Part shown: piece by piece, positions 7,990 through 15,650 of the stretch | Layout of the letters: every line of letters begins with the position of its first letter | How positions within the stretch are numbered: the stretch's first letter is position 1 | Source: Kribbella aluminosa | Lineage (GTDB): Bacteria > Actinomycetota > Actinomycetes > Propionibacteriales > Kribbellaceae | NCBI RefSeq assembly: GCF_017876295.1 | Contig: NZ_JAGINT010000002.1 | Span: 1,240,001-1,304,000 of the forward strand | Reading direction: 5' to 3' | Length of the DNA stretch: 64,000 nucleotides | The notes under the pieces: model-generated | Databases searched by the model: none | The model's input: the letters and a program-made list of their open reading frames with translations, nothing else | What the model was told of the DNA's origin: nothing | Position numbers and translations under genes: made by a program

Positions 7990-8329
7990 GACCAGGCCTC
8001 CGAAGTCGCCGCCTCCCGGGCGTCGGGCGCGTCTGGGGTCCTCCGCATAGGCACTGCCCCGGGCCCCCCGCTCGCGCCTGGAACGTGGCCTGACCATCCT
8101 CCGCACCCGGACGCCCAACCTCGACGTACAAATCAGTTCTGGGACTACAGCCGGATACCTGACCGCGCTGCGTTCGGGGGAACTCGACGTCGCGTTCGTC
8201 CGCGGAGAGGTGGCCGCGGCCGAGGGTGCGCTCTGGATGGGTCCGTTCGCACCGGCGCTCAGCGCACCCGGCCAGTTGGTGGTCGCCGACGGGCACTGCC
8301 TGGACACCCTGATCGCGGCGTTCGGCTGA
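7990..8329 (+). pseudogene. Remnant of a LysR-family regulator (effector domain only)
   Basis: The plus strand reads GASGVLRIGTAPG, then after a one-base shift near 8072 LERGLTILRTRTPNLDVQIS, TTAGYLTALRSGELDVAFVR and DTLIAAFG before the stop at 8329. VLRIG and LRSGELDVAFVR are the effector-binding-domain signatures of LysR-type regulators. The N-terminal winged helix is gone and the C-terminal part is shortened. It faces away from the LLM remnant at 7596, and both lack the ends that would flank a shared promoter. Confidence 0.65.
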
Positions 8330-8500
8330 GAAGGTCTCCGGCGGGCCCTGACAGCTCCGCCGGAGACCGGAGTGTTGATTACTCAACAAGCACCGGATCG
8401 TACGGGGGAAATCCAGTTTCGAGGAGGGCCCGTCTCATAATTCATCCGACGAGCGTTTGATGGCTCCCGGTGAACAGTTGCTGACGGCGCGGGATTAAAG

Positions 8501-8517
8501 TTGGTAGTTGCAACCAA
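8501..8517. promoter_or_regulatory. MarR-type operator candidate upstream of the MFS/coiled-coil gene
   Basis: TTGGTAGTTGCAACCAA contains the perfect palindrome GTTGCAAC flanked by TTGGT and ACCAA. This resembles MarR-family sites. It lies 99 bases upstream of the ATG at 8617. No MarR gene is present in the window. The stretch 8330-8500 before it shows nothing I recognise. Confidence 0.4.
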
Positions 8518-8616
8518 ATATCGGGCTGGGTGAGGGCAAACGCCGGCCGTTTCCGCCTCGGAGCAGTGCACCCCACTGCCCCGGTCGTCGCGTTCCCGCC
8601 GTACGAACGGAAACTG

Positions 8617-11055
8617 ATGTCTGCCACCCAGACCCGCCACCCAGACCAGCCGGCCACACCCGCCGGCCACCCCACCCCCTACCGCTCCCGGTACGCCGAG
8701 CCGGAGCACGCACCCACCGCCGCGCCACCGCCGCCGTCCGGCAACCCCGAGCTCTCGCACCGGGAGATCCTGGAGATCCTCGCCGGGCTGCTCGCGGCAC
8801 TGTTCACCGCGGTGCTCAGCTCGACGATCGTCAGCAACGCGCTGCCGACGATCATCGCGGACCTCAAGGGTTCGCAGACGCAGTACACCTGGGTGGTCAC
8901 CGCCAGCCTGCTCGCGATGACCGTGTCCACACCGGTGTGGGGCAAGCTGTCCGACCTGATCAGCAAGAAGCTGCTGGTCCAGCTCGCGATCGTCGCGTTC
9001 GTGATCGGCTCGATGCTGGCCGGCGTGTCCCAGAACGTACCGTTCCTGATCGGTGCCCGGGTCCTGCAGGGGCTCGCGATGGGCGGCCTGATGGCGCTCG
9101 CGCAGGCGATCATCGGTGCGGCGATCCCGCCCCGCAACCGCGGCCGGTACTCCGGGTACATGGGCGCCGTGATGGCGCTCGCGACCGTCTCCGGTCCGCT
9201 GGTCGGTGGCGTCATCGTCGACACCTCGTGGCTGGGCTGGCGCTGGTGCTTCTACGTCTGCGTACCGCTCGCCGTGGTGTCGCTGATCGTGCTGCAGAAG
9301 TTCCTGCACCTGCCGCTGGTGAAGCGCAAGGTCAAGATGGACTACCTGGGCGCGCTGCTGATCGCGGGCGCGGCCAGCCTGCCGCTCATCTGGGTGTCGT
9401 TCGCGGGCGAGCACTTCCCGTGGTGGTCGTGGCAGACCGGCGCGTACCTCGGCGGTACGGCGCTGCTCGCGATCCTGGCCGTGGTGGTCGAGACGCACGC
9501 GAGTGAGCCGCTGGTCCCGGTGCGGGTCGTTCGCGAACGGACGACGGCGTTGGCGATCCTCGCGAGCCTCTCGGTGGGGATCGCGATGTTCGGCAGCGCG
9601 GTGTTCCTCGGGCAGTACTTTCAGGTCGCCCGCGGGTACAGCGCCACCGAGGCGGGGCTGCTGACGATCCCGATGATGTTCGGGTCGTTCCTCGGGTCGG
9701 TCGGGTCCGGGCAGCTGATCACCCGGTTCGGGAAGTGGAAGCGGTACCTGGTGATCGGCGGGTTCTGCCTGACCGCGGGGCTCGGCGTCCTCGGGACGAT
9801 CGACCACGAGTCGCCGTACTGGTACGTCGGCCTCGGGATGCTCGCGATGGGCATCGGCATGGGGATGACGATGCAGAACCTGGTGCTCGCGGTGCAGAAC
9901 ACCGTCGACGTCAGCGAGGTCGGGGCGGCCGGCGCGACCGTGACGTTCTTCCGCAGCCTCGGTGGTGCGGTCGGGGTGTCCGTGCTCGGCGCGGTGCTGG
10001 CGACCCGGGTGACGAACCTGATCGCCGAGCACCTGCGCGAGCTCGGCCCGGGCGCGGCCGCGGCGGCGCAGGGCGGGTCCGGGAGCGTGCTGGACGTGAA
10101 CTCGCTGCCGGCGCCGGTGCAGGCGATCGTGCGGCACGCGTACGGCGATGCCACCGGGCGGATCTTCGTGATCGCTGCCGGAGCTGCGGCGGTGAGTCTG
10201 CTGGCGGTGCTGTTCATCCGGGAGGTGCCGCTTCGTCGTACCGTCGCGATGAGTGCGTCAGCCGACGGCTCGCCCGACGCTGACGCTGGCGAACTCGGCA
10301 GCGCGGGCGCGGCGTCGTACCGGGAGACCGTCGCCGACGATCCGGCGGAGCGCGCCGCGGTGGTTGCGCTGGACGTGATCACGTCGGCGGAACGTACGGC
10401 GCGGGAACGTGAACGCGAGGCCAGCGAGCGGGTGCAGGCGGCGGCGACCACGATCCGCCAGATGCGGACCGACGTCGCTGACCTGTTCACCCGGGTCGAC
10501 CAGCAGATCGCCGAGCTGGAGAACACGCTGCCGGACGCGGAGATCCCGCAGCCCGCGGCGGCGATCCTCGACTCCCAGCGCCCCGCCGGCGAACTCGTCG
10601 ACGAACTCCGCCGGTACGAGCTGAGCGTCCTCAGCGCGAGCCAGCGGACGGCCGACCACCTCCGCGAAACCGCCCGGACCGACGCCGACTCCGTCCGTAC
10701 CACCGCCCACGCCGACGCCGAACAGGTCCGTACGACGGCCAACGCCGAGGCCGACCACGTCCGGACCAGCGCCCGCGCCGAGGCCGAACAGGTCCGTACG
10801 ACGGCCCGCGCAAAGGCCGACAACCTGCTGGCCGAGGCCCGCGCCGAGGAACAGGAGATCCGCACCCGGATCGCCGAGCTGGAAGCCGTCGAACACCGCC
10901 TCCTCACCACCATCCGCGACGGCCTCTCCGAAACCCCCCGCCCACCCGCCGCCCCCACCCGAACCCCCGACCCCACCCCGGCGAACCCCACCCTCGCCCC
11001 CGCCCAAGGCAACGGCTACCCCGACGAAGCCCAACACCGCCAACCCTTCGGCTAA
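8617..11055 (+). CDS. DHA2-family MFS exporter fused to a DivIVA-like coiled coil
   Basis: An 812-residue protein. Residues about 50-540 form a 14-TM DHA2 transporter (SSTIVSNALPTIIADLKGS in TM1, VWGKLSDLISKK in loop 2-3, RVLQGLAMGGLMAL later). After the last helix a cytoplasmic tail of about 270 residues follows: a helical part (ASERVQAAATTIRQMRTDVA), then four 11-residue repeats of pattern RT(T/S)AxAxAExV (10696-10827), a final helix LLAEARAEEQEIRTRIAEL and a Pro/Thr-rich end. The Ala/Glu/Arg repeats resemble the coiled coils of actinobacterial DivIVA/Wag31 proteins. ATG 8617 is preferred over GTG 8530 because the family N-terminus follows it. The transport substrate is unknown. Confidence 0.87.
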   Translation: MSATQTRHPDQPATPAGHPTPYRSRYAEPEHAPTAAPPPPSGNPELSHREILEILAGLLAALFTAVLSSTIVSNALPTIIADLKGSQTQYTWVVTASLLAMTVSTPVWGKLSDLISKKLLVQLAIVAFVIGSMLAGVSQNVPFLIGARVLQGLAMGGLMALAQAIIGAAIPPRNRGRYSGYMGAVMALATVSGPLVGGVIVDTSWLGWRWCFYVCVPLAVVSLIVLQKFLHLPLVKRKVKMDYLGALLIAGAASLPLIWVSFAGEHFPWWSWQTGAYLGGTALLAILAVVVETHASEPLVPVRVVRERTTALAILASLSVGIAMFGSAVFLGQYFQVARGYSATEAGLLTIPMMFGSFLGSVGSGQLITRFGKWKRYLVIGGFCLTAGLGVLGTIDHESPYWYVGLGMLAMGIGMGMTMQNLVLAVQNTVDVSEVGAAGATVTFFRSLGGAVGVSVLGAVLATRVTNLIAEHLRELGPGAAAAAQGGSGSVLDVNSLPAPVQAIVRHAYGDATGRIFVIAAGAAAVSLLAVLFIREVPLRRTVAMSASADGSPDADAGELGSAGAASYRETVADDPAERAAVVALDVITSAERTAREREREASERVQAAATTIRQMRTDVADLFTRVDQQIAELENTLPDAEIPQPAAAILDSQRPAGELVDELRRYELSVLSASQRTADHLRETARTDADSVRTTAHADAEQVRTTANAEADHVRTSARAEAEQVRTTARAKADNLLAEARAEEQEIRTRIAELEAVEHRLLTTIRDGLSETPRPPAAPTRTPDPTPANPTLAPAQGNGYPDEAQHRQPFG
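10696..10827 (+). repeat. Four 33-bp in-frame repeats (11-residue coiled-coil units)
   Basis: Units start at 10696, 10729, 10762 and 10795, each encoding R-T-(T/S)-A-x-A-x-A-(E/D)-x-(V/L). The run GAACAGGTCCGTACGACGG occurs exactly twice, 66 bases apart, showing recent duplication of a two-unit block. Hendecads of this kind form long coiled coils. Confidence 0.8.
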
Positions 11056-11061
11056 CCCCCG

Positions 11062-11295
11062 CCGGGTCCACCCACCAGGCCCGCCCGGTCCACGGCTGGG
11101 TCCGCCCGCCGGGTCCACGGTCGGGTCCACCAGCCGGGGCCGCCCACCGGGCCCGTCCGCCCGGTCCGGCCGACCCCGGCCCCACAGCCGGGTCCACGCC
11201 GCCGGGTCCGCCCGCCCGGTCCACGGCCGGGTCCGCCCGTCGGATCGACCCGCCCGGTCCCTCACCCTGTCGGGTCCGCCCGGTCCGGCTCCACC
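11062..11295. repeat. Degenerate GC-rich tandem repeat tract
   Basis: About 230 bases of loosely repeated GGGTCCRCCCGCC-like units of 12-20 bases, broken by small variations, immediately after the MFS gene. It has no start signal or protein-like periodicity I trust on either strand, and spacing is irregular, unlike a CRISPR array. It probably arose by slippage. With the following bases to 11696 it forms a 641-base stretch without a recognisable gene. Confidence 0.6.
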
Positions 11296-11455
11296 GCTGG
11301 GGCCTGGGCCGACGCGACTTCGTCGAGTCGTGGTGAATGGTCCTGGTGGTGTTCGGCGAGTCGTGGAAATCGGGTGCTCAGCCTGAATCCGTGGAGGGCA
11401 GGGTCGCCTCTGAGCCGGAGCGGCTCGCCCCCCGTGCGGCAGACACGATGTGAGA

Positions 11456-11525
11456 GGTTCACCCATCAGGTTGCCCCTTCACCAATGGTGTGCGGTAGGT
11501 GAACGGGCAATGTGCGAGGTGAACC
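11456..11525. promoter_or_regulatory. Symmetric dyad of four GGTGAAC half-sites
   Basis: GGTTCACC (11456-11463), then 7 bases, then TTGCCCCTTCACC (11471-11483); after a 14-base centre the mirror image follows: GGTGAACGGGCAA (11498-11510), 7 bases, GGTGAACC (11518-11525). Spacers are equal on both sides and 20 of 21 paired positions match. It lies about 170-240 bases upstream of the SWIM gene and is a candidate operator or cruciform for the MoxR operon. Confidence 0.5.
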
Positions 11526-11696
11526 CCTGAAGTTGCGGCCGGTTTGGCACACCTCGGCTGCCTGGACGGCCGACCGCCACGGATCTGAGCTTCGGCGTGC
11601 TCCGGCGGAGCCTCGATCCACGACTCGGCGACCGGTCGGCCAAGCGCGGGTGGGTGGGGTGGGAGGATTTGGGGGACGGGTTGTGGGAGGAGTGGT

Positions 11697-12995
11697 GTGG
11701 GGTTGTGGGACGTGGAGCAGGTGCTGGGGCTGGCGTCTGATGCTGCGTCCGCGAAAGCCGGGCAGGGGTTGGCTCGGCGGGAGAAGTGGTCGGGGGCCGG
11801 TGCGACGGAGCGTGCGGTCTGGGGGTTGTGCCAGGGGAGCGGGAAACAGCCGTACCAGACGGCCGTCGAGCTGACCGGGCCGGCGTACAAGTGCTCCTGT
11901 CCGTCGCGGAAGTTCCCGTGCAAGCACGCCCTCGGGTTGATGCTGCTGCTGGCGTCGGACGGTGTCCCGCCCGGAGACGAGCCCGACTGGGTGACCACCT
12001 GGCTCGAGCAGCGGACCGAGCGCGCCGAGCGGGTGGAGCGGAAGCCAGGTGAGGTCGCGGATCCGATCGCGGCGCAGGAGCGGGTCGCCCGGCGGGCGGA
12101 TCGGGTGTCGGCGGGCCTCGCGGAGCTGGCCGGGTGGCTGGACGACCAGGTACGCCAAGGCCTCGGCGGGTTCGACCAACGCGCGTACGGCGAACTGAAC
12201 CGGCTCGCCGCGCGCATGGTCGACGCCCAGGCCCCAGGAGTAGCAGGAGCGGTACGGAGAGCCGCAGGCGTCGTCGGCCGCGGCCACGGCTGGCCCGGCG
12301 AACTCCTCGAAGAGCTCTCGCTCATCCACCTGATCGTCGCCGCCCACGCGCGCCTCGCCGACCTCCCGCCGTCGCTCGCGGATACCGTCCAGTCGCGGAT
12401 CGGCTGGCCGACCGAGACCGCCCGCGTACGGCTGGAAGGCGAGCAGGTCCAGGACGACTGGCTGATGCTCGGCCGCGTGGTCGAACCCGACGACCGGCTC
12501 ACCCTCCGCCGCGTGTGGTTGCGCGGGGCAACAACCGGGCGGATCGGCCTGATCCTCACGTACGCCGCCGCCGGCCGGCCGCTCGACCCGCTGCCGGCCC
12601 GACCGGGTGAGTTCGTCCCGGGCACGCTCGCGTTCTACCCCGGTGCGCTCCCGATGCGGGCGCTCCTCACCCAGACCGACCAGCGCGGGCAGGCACCGCG
12701 CCCGCACGGTCATACGGTCCACCAGGCCCTGACGTCGTACGTCGAATCGCTCGCCGCCGATCCGTGGAACGAGCGCTGGCCGCTCGTGCTGTACGACGTA
12801 CGCCCCGCGCGTCACGGCGACGGGTGGGCGCTCGTGGACGAGGCCGGTGACGGGCTGGAGATCCTGCCGGGCTGGGATCCGCTGAAGCTGCTCGCGGTCT
12901 CGGCCGGCGATCCGATCACCGTCGCCGCCGAGTGGAACCGGGCCGGCCTGCGCCCGATGACGTGCTGGCGCGACGATCGGCCGGTGACGCTGTGA
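11697..12995 (+). CDS. SWIM zinc-finger protein, first gene of a MoxR/VWA operon (YehQ-like)
   Basis: A 432-residue protein starting at GTG 11697 (MGLWDVEQVLGLASDAASAK). The SWIM motif CxCxnCxH is at about residues 70-82 (CSCPSRKFPCKHALGL), a zinc-binding fold that contacts nucleic acid or protein. The remainder is a long alpha/beta region with no recognised catalytic motif. Its stop overlaps the GTG of the DUF5691 gene (GTGA), starting a chain of coupled genes. In E. coli a SWIM protein (YehQ) is encoded with the MoxR ATPase YehL, the DUF5682 protein YehM and the VWA protein YehP, the same set as here. It probably acts as client or adaptor of the ATPase (inference). Confidence 0.88.
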   Translation: MGLWDVEQVLGLASDAASAKAGQGLARREKWSGAGATERAVWGLCQGSGKQPYQTAVELTGPAYKCSCPSRKFPCKHALGLMLLLASDGVPPGDEPDWVTTWLEQRTERAERVERKPGEVADPIAAQERVARRADRVSAGLAELAGWLDDQVRQGLGGFDQRAYGELNRLAARMVDAQAPGVAGAVRRAAGVVGRGHGWPGELLEELSLIHLIVAAHARLADLPPSLADTVQSRIGWPTETARVRLEGEQVQDDWLMLGRVVEPDDRLTLRRVWLRGATTGRIGLILTYAAAGRPLDPLPARPGEFVPGTLAFYPGALPMRALLTQTDQRGQAPRPHGHTVHQALTSYVESLAADPWNERWPLVLYDVRPARHGDGWALVDEAGDGLEILPGWDPLKLLAVSAGDPITVAAEWNRAGLRPMTCWRDDRPVTL

Positions 12996-14455
12996 AGGGT
13001 TGGGACGGGCTGGTCAGCTCGGTGCTGCTGGGGACCGATCGGCGACCGGCGGACTTCGACGAGTTACCGGAGTACGTGCGGGAGCGGCTGGGTGACGGTG
13101 GCCTCCTGGATGCTGCTGCGTTGGCGACCGTCTACAAGCGGGCCGGGCGCAAGCCGTTGCGGGAGCTGACGCCGTTGGAGCCCGCGGGTGGCGAGGATCG
13201 GCCGTTGCCGAGGCCGGGTGCGGTACGGCGGCTGGCGGCGATGCTGGGCGGGTTCCAGACGGCCGCCCTGGGCGAGTGGTTGCGTACGGCGGAGGCGAAC
13301 GGATGGGGTGTTCCGCCTGAGCATTTGCCGGCGCTGGCCGACTACGCCCGGAATCGCGCCGAGTACCGGCCGTTGGTGATCGCGGCGGCCGGGCGGCGGG
13401 CGCGGTGGCTCGCGGAGTTGAACCCCGAGTGGCGGTTCCTGCACGCGGCCGATGCCGAGAGCAACGATCCGGAGTTGTGGACGCATGGGAACGCGATCCA
13501 GCGTCGGGCCTGGTTGCTGGGGCTGCGGCGGCGGGAGCCGGGGGCGGCGCGGGCGGAGCTCGCGGAGGTGTGGCCGAACGAGTCGGCTGCCACGCGGGCG
13601 GACTTCCTCGGGCTGTTCGCCGAGGGGTTGTCGCTGGCGGACGAGGAGTTCCTGGAGACGGGACTCGATGATCGTTCGCGGGAGGTACGGCGGGTGGCGG
13701 CGCGGATGTTGGCGCGGTTGGCGGAGGCGCAGTACGGCGTACGGATGACCGAGCGGCTGCGTTCGCATTTGGTGGAGAGCCAGGGGGTGCTGGCGGTCGA
13801 CCTGCCGCGGAGTCTCACGGCGTCGATGGAGCGCGACGGTCTTGATTCCCAGAACCCGGAGGGCGTCGGCAAACGGGCCTGGTGGTTCCATCAGATCGTG
13901 GCCAACACACCTCTGTCAGCAATGCACCTCACCTGGCTCGAGACTCCTGTCGAGGGCTGCGCCCCCGAAGTACTCCAGTCGGCCTGGACCGAAGCCACAG
14001 TCCGCGAAGGAGCAGCGGCCGCCGCGCGCCCGTCCGCCGAGCCGGCGGAGGCGGACGGCGGGGAGGCGTTGGCGAGCCGCTGGGCGCGGGCGTTGCTGCT
14101 GGCGAACGCCAACACCGGGAGCCGGAATCCTGCTGAGTTGTTGCGGTTGTTGCCGCCCGTCGAGTGGGCTCGGGCGGTGGAGGTGATGCGGGGCAGTGTG
14201 GATGTCGCCGAGTTGGTGGGTGGGCTGCCGGTGCCGTGGCCGCCGGAGCTCGCGAGGATGATTCTCGATCAGCTGGTCCGGGTCGGTACCAACCGTGCCT
14301 GGGCGCGGCTGGCAAGCATCGCGGCCCGCGCGGTGCCGCCCGACGTACTCGACCATCCGATCACCCGCGACCCGACCGGCGACGAGGACACCTGGCGCCG
14401 CCGCCTCGTCGAAACCCTGACCTTCCGCCATGAAATGCACGAGGAGCTGACATGA
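12992..14455 (+). CDS. DUF5691 family protein
   Basis: A 487-residue, mostly helical protein opening with MKGWDGLVSSVLLGTDRR, the conserved start of the DUF5691 family. The middle has HEAT-like repeats rich in Leu, Ala and Arg (SREVRRVAARMLARLAEAQY). GTG 12992 overlaps the previous stop and is chosen for that reason. No catalytic motif is visible. The family is found almost only beside SWIM, MoxR, DUF5682 and VWA genes, so a scaffold role in that complex is likely (inference). The operon then pauses for 115 bases before moxR, the only gap in it. Confidence 0.8.
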   Translation: MKGWDGLVSSVLLGTDRRPADFDELPEYVRERLGDGGLLDAAALATVYKRAGRKPLRELTPLEPAGGEDRPLPRPGAVRRLAAMLGGFQTAALGEWLRTAEANGWGVPPEHLPALADYARNRAEYRPLVIAAAGRRARWLAELNPEWRFLHAADAESNDPELWTHGNAIQRRAWLLGLRRREPGAARAELAEVWPNESAATRADFLGLFAEGLSLADEEFLETGLDDRSREVRRVAARMLARLAEAQYGVRMTERLRSHLVESQGVLAVDLPRSLTASMERDGLDSQNPEGVGKRAWWFHQIVANTPLSAMHLTWLETPVEGCAPEVLQSAWTEATVREGAAAAARPSAEPAEADGGEALASRWARALLLANANTGSRNPAELLRLLPPVEWARAVEVMRGSVDVAELVGGLPVPWPPELARMILDQLVRVGTNRAWARLASIAARAVPPDVLDHPITRDPTGDEDTWRRRLVETLTFRHEMHEELT

Positions 14456-14485
14456 CAGTGCTGATGCCGCGACTCCGTCGCGGCG

Positions 14486-14576
14486 GGTCATGGGGCTTTG
14501 GCTCCTGGTCTTCCCTCGTCGCTCCGGTCGCTTCGCTCCCTACGCTCCTCAGTCCAGACCAGGAGGCCCCATGACC
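14486..14576 (+). promoter_or_regulatory. Inverted repeat covering the moxR ribosome-binding site and start codon
   Basis: GGTCATGGGGC (14486-14496) and CTCCTGGTCT (14502-14511), separated by a 5-base bulge, are the exact reverse complement of AGACCAGGAG (14556-14565) and GCCCCATGACC (14566-14576). The right arm contains the Shine-Dalgarno AGGAGG and the ATG at 14571. In RNA this is a 21-bp stem with a 44-base loop that would hide the start site. The left arm also holds an in-frame ATG (14490). The loop, with CGCTCCGGTCGCTTCGCTCC, resembles REP-like intergenic repeats of actinobacteria, so a mobile palindrome is an alternative origin. Confidence 0.7.
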
Positions 14577-15650
14577 GAGGTACTGCGCCCGCACGCGGAA
14601 GTCGAGTATGCCGACGAGTTGCAGGCTCTGCGGGCGAGCGACGACAAGCCGCGGCCGCCCGCCTGGCAGCTGTCGCCGAGTGCCGTCGTCACGTACCTGC
14701 TCGGCGGGAAGGCCGGCAGCATCGAGATCTCCCCGAAGTACGTCGGCCCGCGCCGGCTGGTCGAGGTCGCGGTCGCCACCCTCGCGACGGATCGCGCACT
14801 CCTGCTGCTCGGCGTACCGGGCACCGCGAAGACCTGGGTCAGCGAGCACCTCGCGGCCGCGATCAGCGGCGACTCCACGCTGCTCGTGCAGGGTACGGCG
14901 GGCACCGCGGAGGAGGCGATCCGGTACGGCTGGAACTACGCCCAGCTGATTGCCCAAGGCCCCAGTGAGGCCGCGCTGGTGCCGAGCCCGGTGCAGCGCG
15001 CGATGACCGAGGCGAAGATCGCCCGGATCGAGGAACTGACCCGGATGCCGTCCGACGTCCAGGACGCGCTGATCACGATCCTGTCCGAGAAGACGCTGCC
15101 GATCGCCGAGCTGGCCACCGAGGTCCAGGCCCGCAAGGGGTTCAACGTCATTGCCACAGCCAACGACCGGGACAAGGGCGTCAACGAACTGTCCAGCGCA
15201 CTCCGCCGCCGCTTCAACACCGTCGTACTGCCGCTGCCGGACTCCGCCGAGGACGAGGTGGCGATCGTGGCCCGCCGGGTCGCGCAGCTCGGGTCCGCGC
15301 TCGAGCTCCCGCAGCCCGACGACGCGCTGGACGAGATCCGCCGGGTGGTGACGATCTTCCGCGAGCTCCGCTCCGGACGGACCGAGGACGGCCGGACCGC
15401 GGTCAAGTCGCCGTCCGGCACGCTCTCCACCGCGGAGGCGATCAGCGTCGTCACCGGCGGTCTCGCACTCGCCGCGCACTTCGGTGACGGAGTACTGCGG
15501 CCGGCCGACGTCGCGGGCGGCATCCTCGGCGCGGTCGTCAAGGACCCGTCGGCGGACCGGGTCGTCTGGTCGGAGTACCTCGAGACCGTGGTCCGCGAAC
15601 GCGACGACTGGGCCCCGTTCTACCGGGCCTGCCGAGAGATCTCCGGATGA
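14571..15650 (+). CDS. MoxR-family AAA+ ATPase, YehL-type
   Basis: A 359-residue AAA+ protein. Walker A is GVPGTAKTW (about residue 80); the Walker B position reads KIARIEELTRM, with Glu-Glu in place of the usual Asp-Glu; sensor 1 is NVIATANDRD and the arginine finger is in ALRRRFNTV. MoxR ATPases act with VWA-domain partners as chaperones that insert metals or remodel client proteins. The start at 14571 follows AGGAGG by 4 bases, all inside the inverted repeat described separately; an in-frame ATG at 14490 would add 27 residues. Its stop overlaps the DUF5682 gene. Family is certain, client unknown. Confidence 0.92.
   Translation: MTEVLRPHAEVEYADELQALRASDDKPRPPAWQLSPSAVVTYLLGGKAGSIEISPKYVGPRRLVEVAVATLATDRALLLLGVPGTAKTWVSEHLAAAISGDSTLLVQGTAGTAEEAIRYGWNYAQLIAQGPSEAALVPSPVQRAMTEAKIARIEELTRMPSDVQDALITILSEKTLPIAELATEVQARKGFNVIATANDRDKGVNELSSALRRRFNTVVLPLPDSAEDEVAIVARRVAQLGSALELPQPDDALDEIRRVVTIFRELRSGRTEDGRTAVKSPSGTLSTAEAISVVTGGLALAAHFGDGVLRPADVAGGILGAVVKDPSADRVVWSEYLETVVRERDDWAPFYRACREISG

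Noticed and set aside
8383..10137. A 584-codon open frame antisense to the MFS gene
   Set aside because: His/Arg/Asp-rich shadow sequence lacking any domain; the transporter frame is clear.
11062..11295. CRISPR-like array
   Set aside because: Unit length and spacing are irregular and there are no unique spacers or cas genes.
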